From Solea solea (taxonomy: Eukaryota > Chordata > Actinopteri > Pleuronectiformes > Soleidae): DNA of 64,000 nt. The notes beneath the pieces were generated by a model. It did no database searches. It saw nothing but the letters and a program-made list of their open reading frames with translations, and was not told the origin of the DNA. Where the stretch lies: positions 12,129,254 through 12,193,253 of the forward strand of contig NC_081137.1 of assembly GCF_958295425.1 (NCBI RefSeq). The letters are read 5' to 3'. A program made the position numbers and the translations under genes. Position 1 is the first letter of the stretch. Each line of letters opens with the position of its first letter. This document shows, in pieces, positions 1-12,382 of this stretch.

Positions 1-78
1 CAGACAGTCTTCCTGTTAAAAGGGAGTTTTCTTTCCACTGATGCCTCGTGTTTGCTCATTGTGTGAACTATTGGGAAA
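1..78 (+). repeat. High-copy teleost repeat (family R), 3' part cut by window edge
   Basis: The block starts with the hallmark phrase of a very common fish interspersed repeat: CTTCCTGTTAAAAGGGAG, then a TTTTCTTTCCACTGATGCC stretch and GTTTGCTCATTGTGTGAA. The same phrases recur near 39.98 kb (plus), 43.5 kb (minus) and 60.7 kb (minus). Its 5' part lies outside the window. It is probably the 3' region of a retroelement, because other copies end in a GATTTGGCGTTATACAAAT-type tail, but no coding part is attached and the class is inferred. Confidence 0.75.
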
Positions 79-937
79 AGTCCTTCTAAGAAATGAATCC
101 CCACACAACTAAGATCCCAATTTCACTGTTTTTGTTTTTTTTTATTTAATGATGCCAACAAGCTGTTACATATCTGCCCACGGCAAGTTTTGTTTGTCTG
201 AAACAAATAAATTTCACAGAGTTCAGTAAATCACAAATGTCTCACATCTTTCGAGCTCATTAGTGACCTGTCTATCATACAGTACAGGCAGCAGCAAAGA
301 AAGAGTAGCGGTCAATACTTTACGATAGTAACAAAACAATCAAGGAACTGTTCAACCCACCATGACATCAGAGTTGGCTAATTGCCGTTTTGAAGCCTTG
401 ACCCTTTCCAATTATTTTGTGCTAGTGGGAGGAATATGCAGTAGCTCATGTTTGGTCACTTCTCGGGGTTCAAGCTGCTAGAATCACAGTAGCGGAGTAT
501 GCAACCACTTAAAGGAATAGCTGAGTTTTTGAAGTGAAATTGTATGAGGTAGCCATGATAGTCAGCACTGACTTCACTGTGTGTACCAGGCTTACACATG
601 AAACAGCCTAAGGCACTGAGGCTTGCGCTCGCTTTTTTAAAATTGGGATGAGCTGATGTTATACTCAGTATCTGTTGGATAGTGCTCAAAACCCAAGTGG
701 AAACCAAAATTGCGGTTCTGGAGCCTTTAAAATGGGAATGGGAATTGAAATTGTAATTTGAGAAACACCATGCAGGTTCATGCATCACCTGCAACCAGGC
801 TCAGCTTGGACCATACCATCTGTCAGTCACACTGTTGTCCACTCATATCTGTCACACGTCATTGTCTTTCTGGTGCTAAGGGGGTGGAAAGTATTATAAA
901 ATACTAGATATTATTCCTTCATTCATTCATTGTCTCA
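79..937. other. No feature seen
   Basis: AT-rich unique-looking sequence. The longest open frame is on the minus strand (456-794, 112 codons). It has no recognisable domain, signal peptide or splice context, and I take it as chance. Confidence 0.55.
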
Positions 938-1024
938 TACTGGCGAACTGTCCAGGGTGTACCCCACCTATCGCCTATGTCAGCTGAGATTGGCACACCA
1001 CCCCCCGTGACCCTCTGGTGGAGG
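938..1024 (+). repeat. tRNA-headed SINE-like repeat A, 3' fragment
   Basis: Carries the typical 3' body of repeat A in plus orientation: ACTGTCCAGGGTGTACCCC, then a CGCCTATGTCAGCTGAGAT stretch and a GTGACCCTCTGGTGGAGGA end. The tRNA-like head is missing, so this is a 5'-truncated copy. It runs directly into the AT microsatellite, which replaces the usual ATGGATGGA tail. Other copies lie at 2690, 12383, 26655, 33925, 55795 and 61032. Confidence 0.75.
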
Positions 1025-1033
1025 ATATTATAT

Positions 1034-1072
<39 letters not shown>

Positions 1073-1080
1073 TATTATAT
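1025..1080. repeat. (AT)n microsatellite
   Basis: An imperfect run of ATTAT and AT dinucleotides that sits exactly at the 3' end of the repeat A fragment, so it probably expanded from the repeat tail. Confidence 0.9.
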
Positions 1081-1093
1081 TTACACATACTGT

Positions 1094-1346
1094 ATTTGAT
1101 CTGGCAGAGGTTTTAATGCTGGATGTTCTTCCTGGCACAACTCTTCCATTTATCCGGGCTTGGGACAGACACAAGGAGTCTACTGGATGTGCCCCCCCGT
1201 GGCTGAGTGTCCAATTAACAATTGACAATGGGTATCGGTTACCTTGCTCAGGGGTACCCAAGCCCTTGACCTGGCGGGGACTCGCACCAGTAACCCTTCA
1301 GCCACAAGCCAAGTTCTTTTTCTGCTTAACCGTGGGCTGCCCCAGT
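1094..1346 (-). repeat. tRNA-headed SINE-like repeat C
   Basis: On the minus strand it begins with GGGGCAGCCCACGGTTAAGC and has a B-box-like CTGGTGCGAGTCCCC. It then passes through a GAGCAAGGTAACC region and ends with CCCAAGCCCGGATAAATGG and a CAGGAAGAACATCCAGC tail. That head and tail combination is familiar from fish SINEs whose 3' end matches a LINE tail. The A-box is degenerate. A 79-codon plus-strand open frame (1116-1355) and two minus-strand frames lie inside it and are not genes. Confidence 0.7.
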
Positions 1347-2689
1347 GTACCATAAAATGAAGAATTCCCATGATTTCCTAATCATAGAAAAGGTCCATGC
1401 AGGTGGCATAATGCTCTAAGTAATTACATCCCATCTTCACCTTGCCTTGGTAACTGTGCATGTTAGTGATAAACAAGTATGCCGCTCTAGAGAAGAGCAT
1501 GATGAAAGAGACAATTAGTACTTACACAATCAAAGAAAACACATATCAGCACACCCAAAAGGTTACAGGATGATTGGGAGAATTTATTTTTGTCATTATG
1601 GAGGCTGGTAAATCAAATTAGTCCTCTAGGCCCGTTTTTCTGCGCACTGTTGGAACTAAGTTATCATTTAACAGATGACATCTAAAGGACTAATCACACC
1701 CCATTCCCTACTGCCTGCAGTCAGGGAGAGCTTCTCCATAAACACGGCTCTTAAACTGCATCTGTGACACTCCAGTCCCCAGGGCGTGGTCTCCACAGAT
1801 GCTGCTGCCAGACTAGTTGTCCCATGTACAATGTCTATTTAGGAGGAAGAGATATGCAAAAAAAAAGAAAAAAGAACAGCTCTCTTTACATCCTTGACAG
1901 CTCATTACCACGGAAACAACTCCAGCCCGGCATCACTATAACACCACCACCCACACTGCCTTTACCCACAGGAGGCAACACATAAACATGTTGAGGGGAA
2001 ATGAGAGTGCAATATCACACACACTGACTGTGCCTTTAGTTAGAACATGCTCTGCTGTAGAGTCTGTAGGTCTGCTGTATTCTGGACACCACTATCCTCC
2101 ACAAGTTAACCATAGACCACATACGACAAATGGACGTAGACTTCTCCCAGTGTGAATCCTCGAGATTCTAGATCCCTGGCGGCTGTTAGACCTCCTCGTC
2201 ACAACACCGGAGGTCACAGCAACATCACTGTGACACTGGTGAGGAGGATTACAGGAAGTGCAGTCGAAACTGTCAAGGTAAACAAACACAACAAAAACCA
2301 AAGAAAATAATGTAGTTTAGAGATGTGGTAGTCATAGATTGTATTGGGTGGCATAAAAAGACAGATTGGACATCCACGGTTCATGATGAGATTAGATTAC
2401 AACGCGGGTGAATTTGATCCAAAAACAAGAGCCGTGCCTGTTATGGAGGGCTTTTGGGTTTGACATTGAACAAGCATTGATTTACTGCAAACAACTGAAG
2501 TTGTTGTTGAAGGTGGCAACATGAGTCCTTAGTACTCTTCTCTCTCTCTCTCACACTCAACCACTCATTCCTGCTCATCCATGAGAGAAAAGAATATCAT
2601 TTCATACCATGAATATTTGGAAAAATACTGTGATACAATTTTTGGTCAAACTGCCCAGCACTTTATCTTGATCTATTTTCCTCTAAATG
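1347..2689. other. No feature seen; short (TC)n
   Basis: No repeat family or exon recognised. A short TC run sits near 2538-2552. The small open frames at 1764-1985 and 2092-2301 have no recognisable protein character. Confidence 0.5.
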
Positions 2690-2822
2690 GATCCATCTTC
2701 TACCACGTTATCCTCCACATGAGGGTCGCGCTGTGTCAATCTCAGCTGATATAGAGCAACAGGCGGGGTATGGCATGTTTTTGGACTGTGGGAGGAACCC
2801 AGGTTGCAACCACTACACCTAA
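2690..2822 (-). repeat. SINE-like repeat A, internally deleted, reverse orientation
   Basis: The sequence reads as the reverse complement of repeat A: a TCCTCCACATGAGGGTCGC phrase, a CAATCTCAGCTGATATAG phrase, then an abrupt jump to ATGTTTTTGGACTGTGGGAGG and GTTGCAACCACTACACC. The middle of the repeat, present in the 61 kb copy, is missing. Confidence 0.75.
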
Positions 2823-5159
2823 ACCTTGTAGCCCTTAATTGAAATTTAGAAAATTAAAAATCATGTTCCATAGAAGAAAAAACTCACAAATGACTCAATA
2901 AATCAAGTGAAAATTAGCAACTCAATTTTACCACAAACTTCCATTGAAATGGAGTTTTTCCTGTTTTAACATTTCACTTAAAACTCTTATTTTATGGCTT
3001 CACAAACCATAAAGTTACAGGAAACGTGTACATGTATATTTATATATACAGTATATATAAATAGTCTATGGTTTTAACACTGAAATATGGGACTAGAGCT
3101 AGAGACAGAGTCTGACATAGTAAACTTTCTGGGTCCTATCACGGTTTGGTGCACTCACCATTTATCTGTTTATGTTTTTTTTCTTTTTTCTATTTGTTCA
3201 CGCAGGGAAATAAAATAACAATAAAGGTATGTGAGACAGCCTGTAGCTACGGTTTTTCCTCATGCAGGGAACTTTAACCTTGACTGTGTCTGTGCAAACA
3301 ATGAAAAATCTGTTTAATTATCCATGTTCAAGTGAAGCCATTAAGTATAGTAAGCATCAGCAAAAAATAAAAGACCATAATCCCTTCTGTTTGTGGGAAA
3401 CAGCCAAGAACGTTCTTGGCACAGAACAGGGTCAGATTTTAAAAATTAAAAACCAGTAAATGTTCTTGGCATTTGCAATGTGTTCTCACAAAATATTAAT
3501 TTGAAATGAGGCAGGTGACAAAGAAGACCGCAGGGGAAACAACTATATTTGTTTAGACCAGATGTCTGCATATTGTTCATGGTTGACTCCTTTTACAGTT
3601 GACTTGTGTTCTTCCCTTCACTTTGAATTAGGGCACAATAATGTTTGAGTCTTTGCTGAGGTTTTAAAGTCCCTTTAAAGCTGGAGAACAATTGTGTTGT
3701 TAAGCCTTCAGCCAAATTTAAATGATTACACAAAGTGCTACTTATATAGAATTACATTAAAAAAAAAAAAAACATGAAAAAATGAGCATCGTCATCTGTT
3801 CTGAAACACTGGGACATGTCTGCTGAAGAAAACAAGTATCAGCTTCACAGTATACTCAGACATTCTGAGCTAAAGAAAATCTTGTTTCAACCAGGGCCAG
3901 ATTTGATTATGATGTGAAGATTCCCGGGGGCCAATGGTCTCTTCAGATCTTTTTAGCAGTAAAAGTCACGTGCAATGGCACTGTTTTATGATCATTTTAT
4001 CTACATTGTCACAATTATCATTTTGAAATTAAACTGTAACCAAATCTAAGTCACGCAGGATTGAACAAATCAAAAATAGTGCCTTTCTTTCACATCTGGA
4101 ATAAAAGAGGATGTATCTGTTTGTCACAGCTTGCAATCCCAATTTTATATCCCAATTCGTCCCTGGCCATAAAAAAAATACATGATTATTGGCCCATGGG
4201 CCAGACAACCGGGGCTAAAACCCGGGTCTTCTTGCAGCAAAGGCAAGAGTGCTCTTTGTTTCCTTGTTCCTTGTTTCCTTCTTTGTTTACATGGATCAGA
4301 CACATGATAGAACCAAAACCAGGAAGTCATGATCGCCTCATTGATCTGAATGATGATCAGCGTGAACCACACCTCTCATTCCGAAGAACTTTGTTTCTAA
4401 ATGGGCTGGATCAGGGCGTTTTTCGGATTGGCATGTTTACGTGACATATTTTCATTACCATCAGCCTTTAATTCAGATTACTGTTGTCCATGTAAACACA
4501 GCAAATGATTTGTTATCGACTTATTTGTCCAAAATTGACACAGACCGTGTCTATTTTGGTCAAATCGCTGTGGCCACTCCACCATTGTCTCCTGGCTCTG
4601 TGTGAATTTGACATGATGTATGATCTATAATCTCATTCTGCACTGACTCGCTTCACGTGACTGATTTTACAACACATTTCACAAGCACCCTCCAGTACCC
4701 CCGCATGCAAGTCACTAGAGACTTTTTTTAAAATACAAAACAACATAATACTTTTTTCAGATTTATTTTCCTGTGTTTGAATTGAGATGTTTTTTTTTAA
4801 CAATGAAGTTGTGATTAATTATATCTGTTGGGAATGGAAATGGTTTATCTATTGGTGTTGCACACATGGCGGCATTGCTCATGTCACAATTTATTGCATA
4901 TTGTGAGCTAATTTTGAGCATGATTTTTCATCTTCAAAAAGTGGGCGTCGACATAAAATGTTTTAGGAAACACTGGACTATTTACACTACACTACACTTC
5001 AGTGCCCACTACAATAAAGCCCAGAGTCCACAGAATTTCAGCTAGGTATTTATTTTATTTCTACAAAGCAGAAAATGAAGCACAAACTATGGTTCCTATT
5101 TAGGGCCATGTGGGAAATATTTTCAGACGGAATTTTTGGATTTCCATGCAATAGTTTCC
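2823..5159. other. No gene seen; AT-rich
   Basis: AT-rich with a poly-A run at about 3759-3772. A 127-codon open frame (4061-4444) shows no domain. The sequence around 4170-4500 contains GTTTACATGG and CCATGTAAACAC phrases in opposite orientation, which often mark MITE ends in fish, but I could not define element boundaries. Confidence 0.45.
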
Positions 5160-5492
5160 GCTCCCTGGTGCTCCCCGGCTCTCAGGCAGCTCTGCCGGCC
5201 ATGACGGGCACAGCTGCCTGAGGCACGGGCAAACACAAAAGTTATTCCAGCTATCCTTTATTTGTAGCTGCATTTATAAGAGCCTTGGAGCTCTGGCTGG
5301 AGGATGAGTGCTGGCTTGGGGCATGGCGGCGCAGAGCTCCGGGGAGTTGTAGCAGGGAGCAAGTGCCAGGCACGGGCGGGCAGACCTGCCTGAGGCACGG
5401 GGGAAAGCCTGTGAGGGAAAACTATGGCGAGGGAACGCAACAACTATTGTGAGGGAACCAACGTATTGCAAGGGAACGCAAAATGTTTTGCG
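5160..5492. repeat. GC-rich composite repeat with direct, inverted and tandem repeats
   Basis: A GC-rich island in AT-rich surroundings. A perfect 11-bp inverted repeat (CTCAGGCAGCT at 5181-5191, AGCTGCCTGAG at 5212-5222) leads into CTGCCTGAGGCACGGG at 5214-5229. That 16-mer recurs at 5386-5401. From 5411 follow four degenerate units of 16-22 bp built on GCGAGGGAACGCA. The layout suggests a transposable-element fragment, perhaps LTR or SINE material, but I do not recognise the family. Confidence 0.5.
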
Positions 5493-8400
5493 AGGTCTTA
5501 GCTTATAAAAAGTAATAAACCAATGTTTAATGGTGATATTGATAGTTCACAGTCCTCAGCATCAATATTCTTTGTTGGTCCATCTGTGATTTCACATAGT
5601 TTTAAGAAGTTTAGAGATTGTAAAACTAAAGTTGAGTTGTTAAAACTAAATCGACTCCTCTGCTTCAGAGTTTAAACGTGGTAATGTGGACTCAACAAGA
5701 AATGCTTCAAGTTATTTTGAAGTACACACACTGAAAGACTTGCCAATTTCTTTCATTTATTTTCTTGCCGTTGTTGTTGTGTACGAACGGACTCTGCCAA
5801 AAATCTGGTTTTAGCATCTCCACTTCAGAAAACGGGTCTTTTCAGAAGTGAAGGAACCATGGTGCACTTAGTGGCTCGTTCAGTTCCACTTTAATGGGTG
5901 ATTGTTATGTGAGTCTTGTCATTCTGAGGACTTAACTGTGCTGGTGCTTCACAGCTCAACAGCTCTGTTAACACAGTGATTTAACACATCTATATTTATT
6001 CGGCCATAATCTGGCTATGTGGAGACATAAACCCATCTGGTAGAAAAACTGAAAGTTATACATTTGGTAGTCTACTTTTTTTTTTAACATAGTGTTGAAA
6101 TACATGCAGAATTTGGAATAAAACCACTAAAACTAAAAACATAAATCCTAAGTAAGTTGCCATTTTACTGAAGGCTCCAAGTTTAAAAGCTTATTTCTTT
6201 AGATCTGCAGCATTGTGTTAATGTGTATTTGGTGCCATCTTGTATGGAGGTGTGCGTCTACTACTACTGCGCAAACCTACAACAGTTTGGTTACAGTAGT
6301 GGAGGCTAGTTACTAACCACTTCCTGTCACACACACACAGTCACTGGTGTTTAAGTTGTCCATAGCTTGTGTGATTTTTAGCGGTAGTGAATGACATTTA
6401 CCGGTTCGAAGTTACTCAATTCCATTGTGCTTTTGATATTCATTGATCTAGATCACTCAGTTAACTTTGTGTTATTTAGCCTCATTGATTCAAGTTGCTA
6501 AATTCATATTGTGTCATTTGATTGTATGAATTGTTACTTTTTATTCACTTAAAGGAGCGCTCTGTGTCTTTTGTGCATGAATACTGTGACAAACGGTGGT
6601 TGAGAGAGGCAGTGTGTGAATGAATTCCTTCAATACTGGTAAACTGGGATATCTTTTGATATCGATTTTAAAAGCATAGATTGGTCGGCGTTTTTTTTTC
6701 AAAATTAATTAAATAATTATTAATTAATATTATGTTATAGTAGTCCACAGTGTAAATCTGAATTTGTTGCTACATATTACAAGCTGGCTTGGATTTATAG
6801 GGTGAAGAAAGAAGGGAAGAAAAAAAAAGGAAAAACTCACCCATCTGGTGTAAAAAGTGTATTTATATGCAAATGAATATGTAAAACTCTGCATGTCCAT
6901 CTGTTTGGTGGACATGCAATGATGTTATATACTGCATGTTATCTGTAGCTGAGCACATGTGAACCACTCCACTGCAATTATCCAATACAATTAAAGTCGT
7001 TTTGTCCCAGAATGAAAGATAATCCACTGATTTTTGATGACCACAAGATGGTTCTCACATAAATACTATAAAACCCGTTTGTCAGAATGTTTATGAAAAA
7101 AGGCAATGAGCAGTAAAAATCTGATTTAAAATTAAACATTGTTGCATTGTTACAAACAAAGAAGTCGAAGTCACGGATTCTTTTCAAATCTATTCATCAC
7201 AGAGCTGCTCAAAACAATTACAGGATTTTATACAGTCGTATTAGACTACAGGAATCAAGTCCTCAAGCTGTTGTCTGAGTAAGAGAATCATTCATTTTAC
7301 CGACACAACAAGCAGAACAATACCTCACCTTAACCTATAATGATGGAAAAGGTCATCTTCAACCATCTATCGCCATTTGATGCAGATGTGCTTGCACTGT
7401 TTTTTTTCACCGTATGAGTCCCTGCTTGTGCTTTATTTAAATGTTCCCCGTTTATTTCATAAAACCGCACACACACAACAAATCTGTACAGCTATAGCAC
7501 CAGCTGCGCCCGGTGACGTGCTGTAAAGCAGTGTCGTAAAATGTGAGCTCTCGTGAGAGCAAATGCTGCTTACATTCATATTTTTTTATTTGGCGTTCTC
7601 AAAAAAAAAACATAAACATGGTCAACGAATGACATCCGAAAAACAACGGACCTATCATTTTAAGCAGAGAAGGGACACTAGCTGAGAAACAGTGGAAAAA
7701 GAGACATTTCTTCGGCCTAAATTGTGACAGATGACACACCCTCGCAGTGCATCCGTGTGCCAGAGGGCACCTGTGAAAATACACTGTAGAATGTATAGGA
7801 AATTCCCCAAATCCCCCAGTAGGTGAACAAGAAACAAGATGAGAAAACAAAGCCATAGCACTCTGTGAAGAGTGTGGCACACGTAAAGGAAGAGCATCTC
7901 CTCTGCCTCGGGCAAAATGTGAGGTACAGGGAAGCATCTCATCCCAGCTCTGACACACACACATCCTGTCTGCTTGTATGGCCTTTTTTTTATTTTTTTT
8001 TTAATGGATCACATGGTGTCCAGGAACATGCATTCAAACATGGGTGGCCTTCATTTACTGTTAAATTAAGACAAAAAGCAATAATAACATAGACCGACAT
8101 GGAGATTAAAATAAATATTACAAAAATAAATTCATAAAAACATCTGCATCGGAGCAATTTGGGAGATCTGAATGACCAGAATGTAAAATATGACATTTGT
8201 ACATTGATACAAAATCATTAATTAACTACAATTTCTAAAATGAAATGATGAATTTGGCATAAATATATTATATTTTCCCTATATTCATTAAAAAAAACAA
8301 GCCTCAACCAGTACAGGTCGATGGTTTTAAAGGCAGGACATGTACAAAAATAAGAACAGAATTGACGCTGTAAGCTGCCTCCTGCTTCATTCACACTTCA

Positions 8401-9395
8401 TTTGTTGGTGTGAGTTCACACAGTTCTATTCCCCAGTGACATGTCATTTGTTTTTTTTTTTCTCCATTTTTTTCATCTGATTTCTTGCTGTTTTTTCAAT
8501 AAAACTGATTCAAATGCTCTCAAACTGGGGCTGTGTCTTTTAAGAAATGGTGCAGAGTTCAGTAAAATGATGTAAAACAGGAGCTCTGGCCAGAGTAAAT
8601 GCTCCTCACAGTCACAAAATGCCACCAATGAATGACGTTCTTTCAAATGTATGAGACACTATATGTGTCAGATGTTTTCTCATTCATCCGCACACTTCTA
8701 TTCCACAGTTACATGTAAATTGCCAGTGACTACAATGTGAAAAAGTGAAAATAGTAGCAAGCTAAGTAAAAGGTAAAATATTAAAATACATTTAAAGTGA
8801 GTATTCATGGCTCCTGGATGTATGGAGGAATATGGATCGCACAAATAAGCCTTTTCAGCAAGCTAGGCGATATGGTGATGGAGCTAAATCAAATACTAAA
8901 GTTTAAAGCAAAGAAGTTGGTAAACAACATCATGCTGCTCTCAGTCTGATTCAATCTTGGAACAATATCGAATAGAGTCTCCTACATATTGGTTAGAGAT
9001 TTCATTTTTGTCCGTGTCTTTAAGATTCCCATGTTAATTAATTCCTCACATTTGGACATGATTTATAGTTATTAATGTGGACAATTACATGTGTATGGAT
9101 GATGTGTAAAAGAGCCTTATTTCCACATATTGTTCTCTTCATGTATGCGGCTAGGAGTCGATAAAGTCTGAAATTTGCCCTCATGTGCTTCGAACAATTT
9201 AACTTTTGAAATGGATTTTACAGTTGTGTCAAATTAATTAAACAAAGTATTAAATAAAACTAGGTAAGATGTTATTCTTCTTCTTCTTTTATTCAATGTA
9301 TTGTTGATTGACAAACTGTAAATGCATGAACTCATTCATCTATAGTTTAAAGTTTAAAGGTAGACATATAGCGTTCATTAATTTGTTTATATATC
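5493..9395. other. No gene seen; AT-rich, one weak internal duplication
   Basis: No recognisable exon or transposon. Segments near 7530-7635 and 8555-8640 share diverged phrases (GAGCTCT, GAG(A)GCAAATGCT or GAGTAAATGCT, then CAACGAATGACAT or CAATGAATGACGT), which suggests an old duplication or two copies of one degenerate repeat. The 121- and 101-codon minus-strand frames near 7600-7965 overlap each other in two frames and resemble no family. Confidence 0.45.
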
Positions 9396-9424
9396 AACAT
9401 ATATGTATATATATATATATATAT

Positions 9425-9457
<33 letters not shown>

Positions 9458-9496
9458 CATACATAAATACATACATACGTATATATATATATATAT

Positions 9497-9534
<38 letters not shown>
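9396..9534. repeat. AT / ATAC compound microsatellite
   Basis: About 140 bp of alternating AT tracts and ATAC tetramers. The 60-codon tyrosine/isoleucine-rich frame over it is simply the repeat translated. Confidence 0.95.
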
Positions 9535-9539
<5 letters not shown>

Positions 9540-10007
9540 AACTGTAAAATAGTTATTTATAAAGGACAAAACTCAGGATTCTTCAGTGTGAAGCCACACA
9601 CCTTATGGCCCTGTAAACCTTTTCACAGCAAAAGCCTTTTTATGGAAACGGGGGACACACATACAAGACAGCTTTTACTTTGAAAAAGGTACTAGACGTA
9701 AAGACGTAAACAACTAATATAAAATAATTAAAATATATAAAATGTAAATAATCAATAGTTGCAGCATCCAACAAAATCCTCCCCCATACCATACCACATC
9801 AGTGCTGCAGTGGCATCTCTCTCAATCCATATAGAAATGCTTATAGGGGATGGATTATGTAAATTACAAACAGAAAACAAATCTATGTGAAAATGTGTCA
9901 TTGGACAGATTTATATTAGCTCGTTTCTGGCTTGACATTCGTACATGTTAACAAAGAACAGCCTCACTGTGGCGTGAAGATGATGCCGAGAGATAATTTC
10001 ATACTAA
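9535..10007. other. No feature seen
   Basis: Unique-looking AT-rich sequence without recognisable elements. Confidence 0.5.
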
Positions 10008-10216
10008 ATGGTAAAGAGTTCATATTTATATAGCGCTTTTCTAGTCTTTCTTTGCCATACACTCACTTTGATACAGTGCATTTTCTATCACTCATTTCTC
10101 ATACCCATTCACACACTGCCAGCAAAACTGTCAAAGGACTAGCAGAGCCAGGAATTGAACCCACAACCTTCAAGTTTAAAGACACCCTGCTTTACCAGTG
10201 AGCTACCATCGCCCTA
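10008..10216 (-). repeat. tRNA-headed SINE-like repeat B, near full length
   Basis: Read on the minus strand, the head contains an A-box-like TAGCTCACTGG (plus 10195-10205) and a B-box GGTTCAATTCC (plus 10151-10161), spaced as in a tRNA-derived RNA polymerase III promoter. The far end carries TATATAGCGCTTTTCTAGTC and a TAAATGGTAAAGAG flank. These are the known terminal phrases of an abundant fish SINE-like family. A second copy lies at 20067 (plus) and a head-only copy at 21211 (minus). Confidence 0.8.
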
Positions 10217-11004
10217 ATTAAACTAAATCATATCACTTTTTGTGGTTGTTGATAAAAGGCTGTTTTTTTGGCCAGCCCTGTCAGAAATGAGATGCCTGGT
10301 TTGACTGCATACATGTCTAATCCAAACAGAAAAAAAAAAAACTACGTCTGAATTCACTACATTGGGAGTAGAAGATCCAACAAGTTGGCAGGAAGCGTTT
10401 ACTGCCACAGGGATATGTTAAGTAAATAGCAGAGTCAAACAGCTGGCCCTCTCATTTTAATTACCCTCGGCTTACAGCTGGGCTCTGTTCTACCTCATAT
10501 AATTAAATGTTATTTATAAAATGTCAAAAAAAAAAAAAAGATGGGTTCGTTGTGTGTATGAGGCTTAGATGCTGCAAAAGGGAATTGAAAACTTTGTGTT
10601 GGATTATTTTGATGTACTTTTCCAGAGTGCACATGTCCATCCTCAAATATTGTCACTATAGCCACTTGATGTTTTCCACTTTGTGGCTCACTTATTGTTA
10701 ATCTTTTTGATTATATTTGTTTTCCACCCTCATATATTTCAGCAGAATAGACACTGAAAACTGTCACAGTTTTCATTTGGACTTCCCCATAATTTCTATT
10801 ATTCAATCCCCTAGAAAAGCGACACGTTATGACGTGATATACACTTAGAAATAGGTAGACATGTTGTAAGATTGGCGCCTCGTGGTCAGTACACACGCAA
10901 ACACACAGACTAATACAATACAATGTAGCATAAATATTAACATTTCTGTAAAAAAAAATATCAGCTTTCAATTGAAGTGCAGGAAGAAGAAGAAATACCG
11001 GTAT
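10217..11004. other. No feature seen; poly-A runs
   Basis: AT-rich, with A runs near 10329 and 10526. No exon or repeat boundary recognised. Confidence 0.5.
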
Positions 11005-11155
11005 GTATCAATAAGAAATACTAGTGTCGGTATCTGTATTGTTAATAAAAAAAAATACCAACGTCAGTATTGGTATTGCTAATAAAAAAATACCAACGTC
11101 AGTATCGGTATTTTTAATAAGAAATACCAATGTCAGTATAAAATTCTAGCAAGGC
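11005..11155 (-). repeat. 35-bp tandem array ending in an hAT-like terminus
   Basis: Four diverged units of about 34-37 bp, each with AATAA(A/G)AAATACCAA(C/T)GTC followed by AGTATCGGTATT-like sequence. Just after the array the sequence ends in GGCCCATCTCTA at 11144-11155. Its reverse complement, TAGAGATGGGCC, is like the TAGAG-type terminus of hAT elements, compare 42107. The array is probably the subterminal region of a non-autonomous hAT element read from the right. The other end was not found. Confidence 0.6.
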
Positions 11156-12382
11156 CCATCTCTACTCAGTATTATTTCCTCTTTCTTTGGTTGTTAACAG
11201 ATACAGTTTTATTGGTTTTCACAGGTTAAAAAAAACATGAACAGTGTATTTGGGGAATTTTAAAACACCTGATTTGAGTTCAAACATTAGAGAACCATTT
11301 TTACCCTTATTCAGTGATTTGTGTTTGTCTATTTTGTAACATAGATTGTTATTTATTTAGTTACTACTTGCTTTCCTTTTTAGGTCCTAGACGATATGTC
11401 CCTTATCCTGCATTCTAAAGCAACAGCTATAAACTATGTGCAACACACATGGATCACGCTGCAGCAGCATCAATAACACGCCGTGTGTTTATCCAGTCAG
11501 TCAGTCAGTCAGTCTTTGTTGTCAACTCTAGTTTGTCTCCTGAGATGCATAACATTATGCTGCCTTCATGTGTTTGTTGAAAAATCTCAGAATAATAACA
11601 TGAGCGGTGAAGCAAAGTAACGAGGGCAAAACAAGTTGGACATGAATTAGATCATAGGGCATATTTTGTTTTCTCTTCATGTATCATTTATTCTGACAGG
11701 CAAGTCAAATATAATCAAATAGTTGTTGTTTTTTTGTATTTATCTATTGCGGAAGTCTGAATGAACCAGGAACGCAATTTAAAAGGTGTCATATGAAGGC
11801 GTTTGGAAGTGTATTATGGGGTACTGGCCTATAGTTGGTGCTGACTTCAGCTTCTGTCACTTTGTGAAACACTCACTCCCCACACCAAAGTCCATACAGA
11901 AAATCCTCAATTTTTTCCTGGAGTTCATGGAGTTTTTGAACTTACTAATGGAGGGAGAAGTAGATTTAACAACTAAAGATAATGCTGACCTAAAAAGGCA
12001 TACAATTCTGACAGATTTTATTTATATATTTATTTATTTTATATTTATAAATAACTTTTATTTATCAGAAGTTTTCCTTTCATTCCTTTTTTTTGTCAAC
12101 TATTTGATACACATTGTTTACAATCTCACTATTACCTGTCTATTCTCTTTATTTCATTTTCATTCATATCTATTGTTTTTCATTACTGCTGTATGTACTG
12201 CTGGTTATTCCTTCATTTTTTGTTTAGTCTTCAGTGTTTTCCCTCGTGACTGACTGTGTGATCTATGTTAACATTTCCTCACTTTCTCAATTCCTTGTTT
12301 TTCTGCTGTGAAGCACATTGAGTTGCATTGATTTGTATATAGTTGCTATCCCCTGCAAAAAAAAGAAAAAAAGGATAAAGAT
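11156..12382. other. No gene seen; (CAGT)n and a LINE/SINE-type tail
   Basis: A (CAGT)5 run sits at 11494-11514. The longest open frame in the window (11786-12253, 155 codons) is phenylalanine/isoleucine-rich over AT-rich sequence and resembles no protein. Around 12305-12345 the phrase GAAGCACATTGAGTTGCATT followed by TGTATATAGTTGCTAT resembles the AAAGC(A/G)CTTTGAG...CTATATAA tail of fish retroelements. Confidence 0.45.

Noticed and set aside
4170..4500. MITE bounded by GTTTACATGG and CCATGTAAAC
   Set aside because: The two phrases are present in opposite orientation but the surrounding ends do not extend into a terminal repeat and no target duplication was found.
10130..10216. tRNA gene on the minus strand
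   Set aside because: A- and B-box-like sequences are present, but the body continues into a SINE-type 3' region and no tRNA cloverleaf closes; it is a SINE head.
11786..12253. Longest open frame in the window (155 codons, plus strand)
   Set aside because: Phe/Ile/Leu-rich translation of AT-rich DNA, no domain, no splice or start context; consistent with chance.
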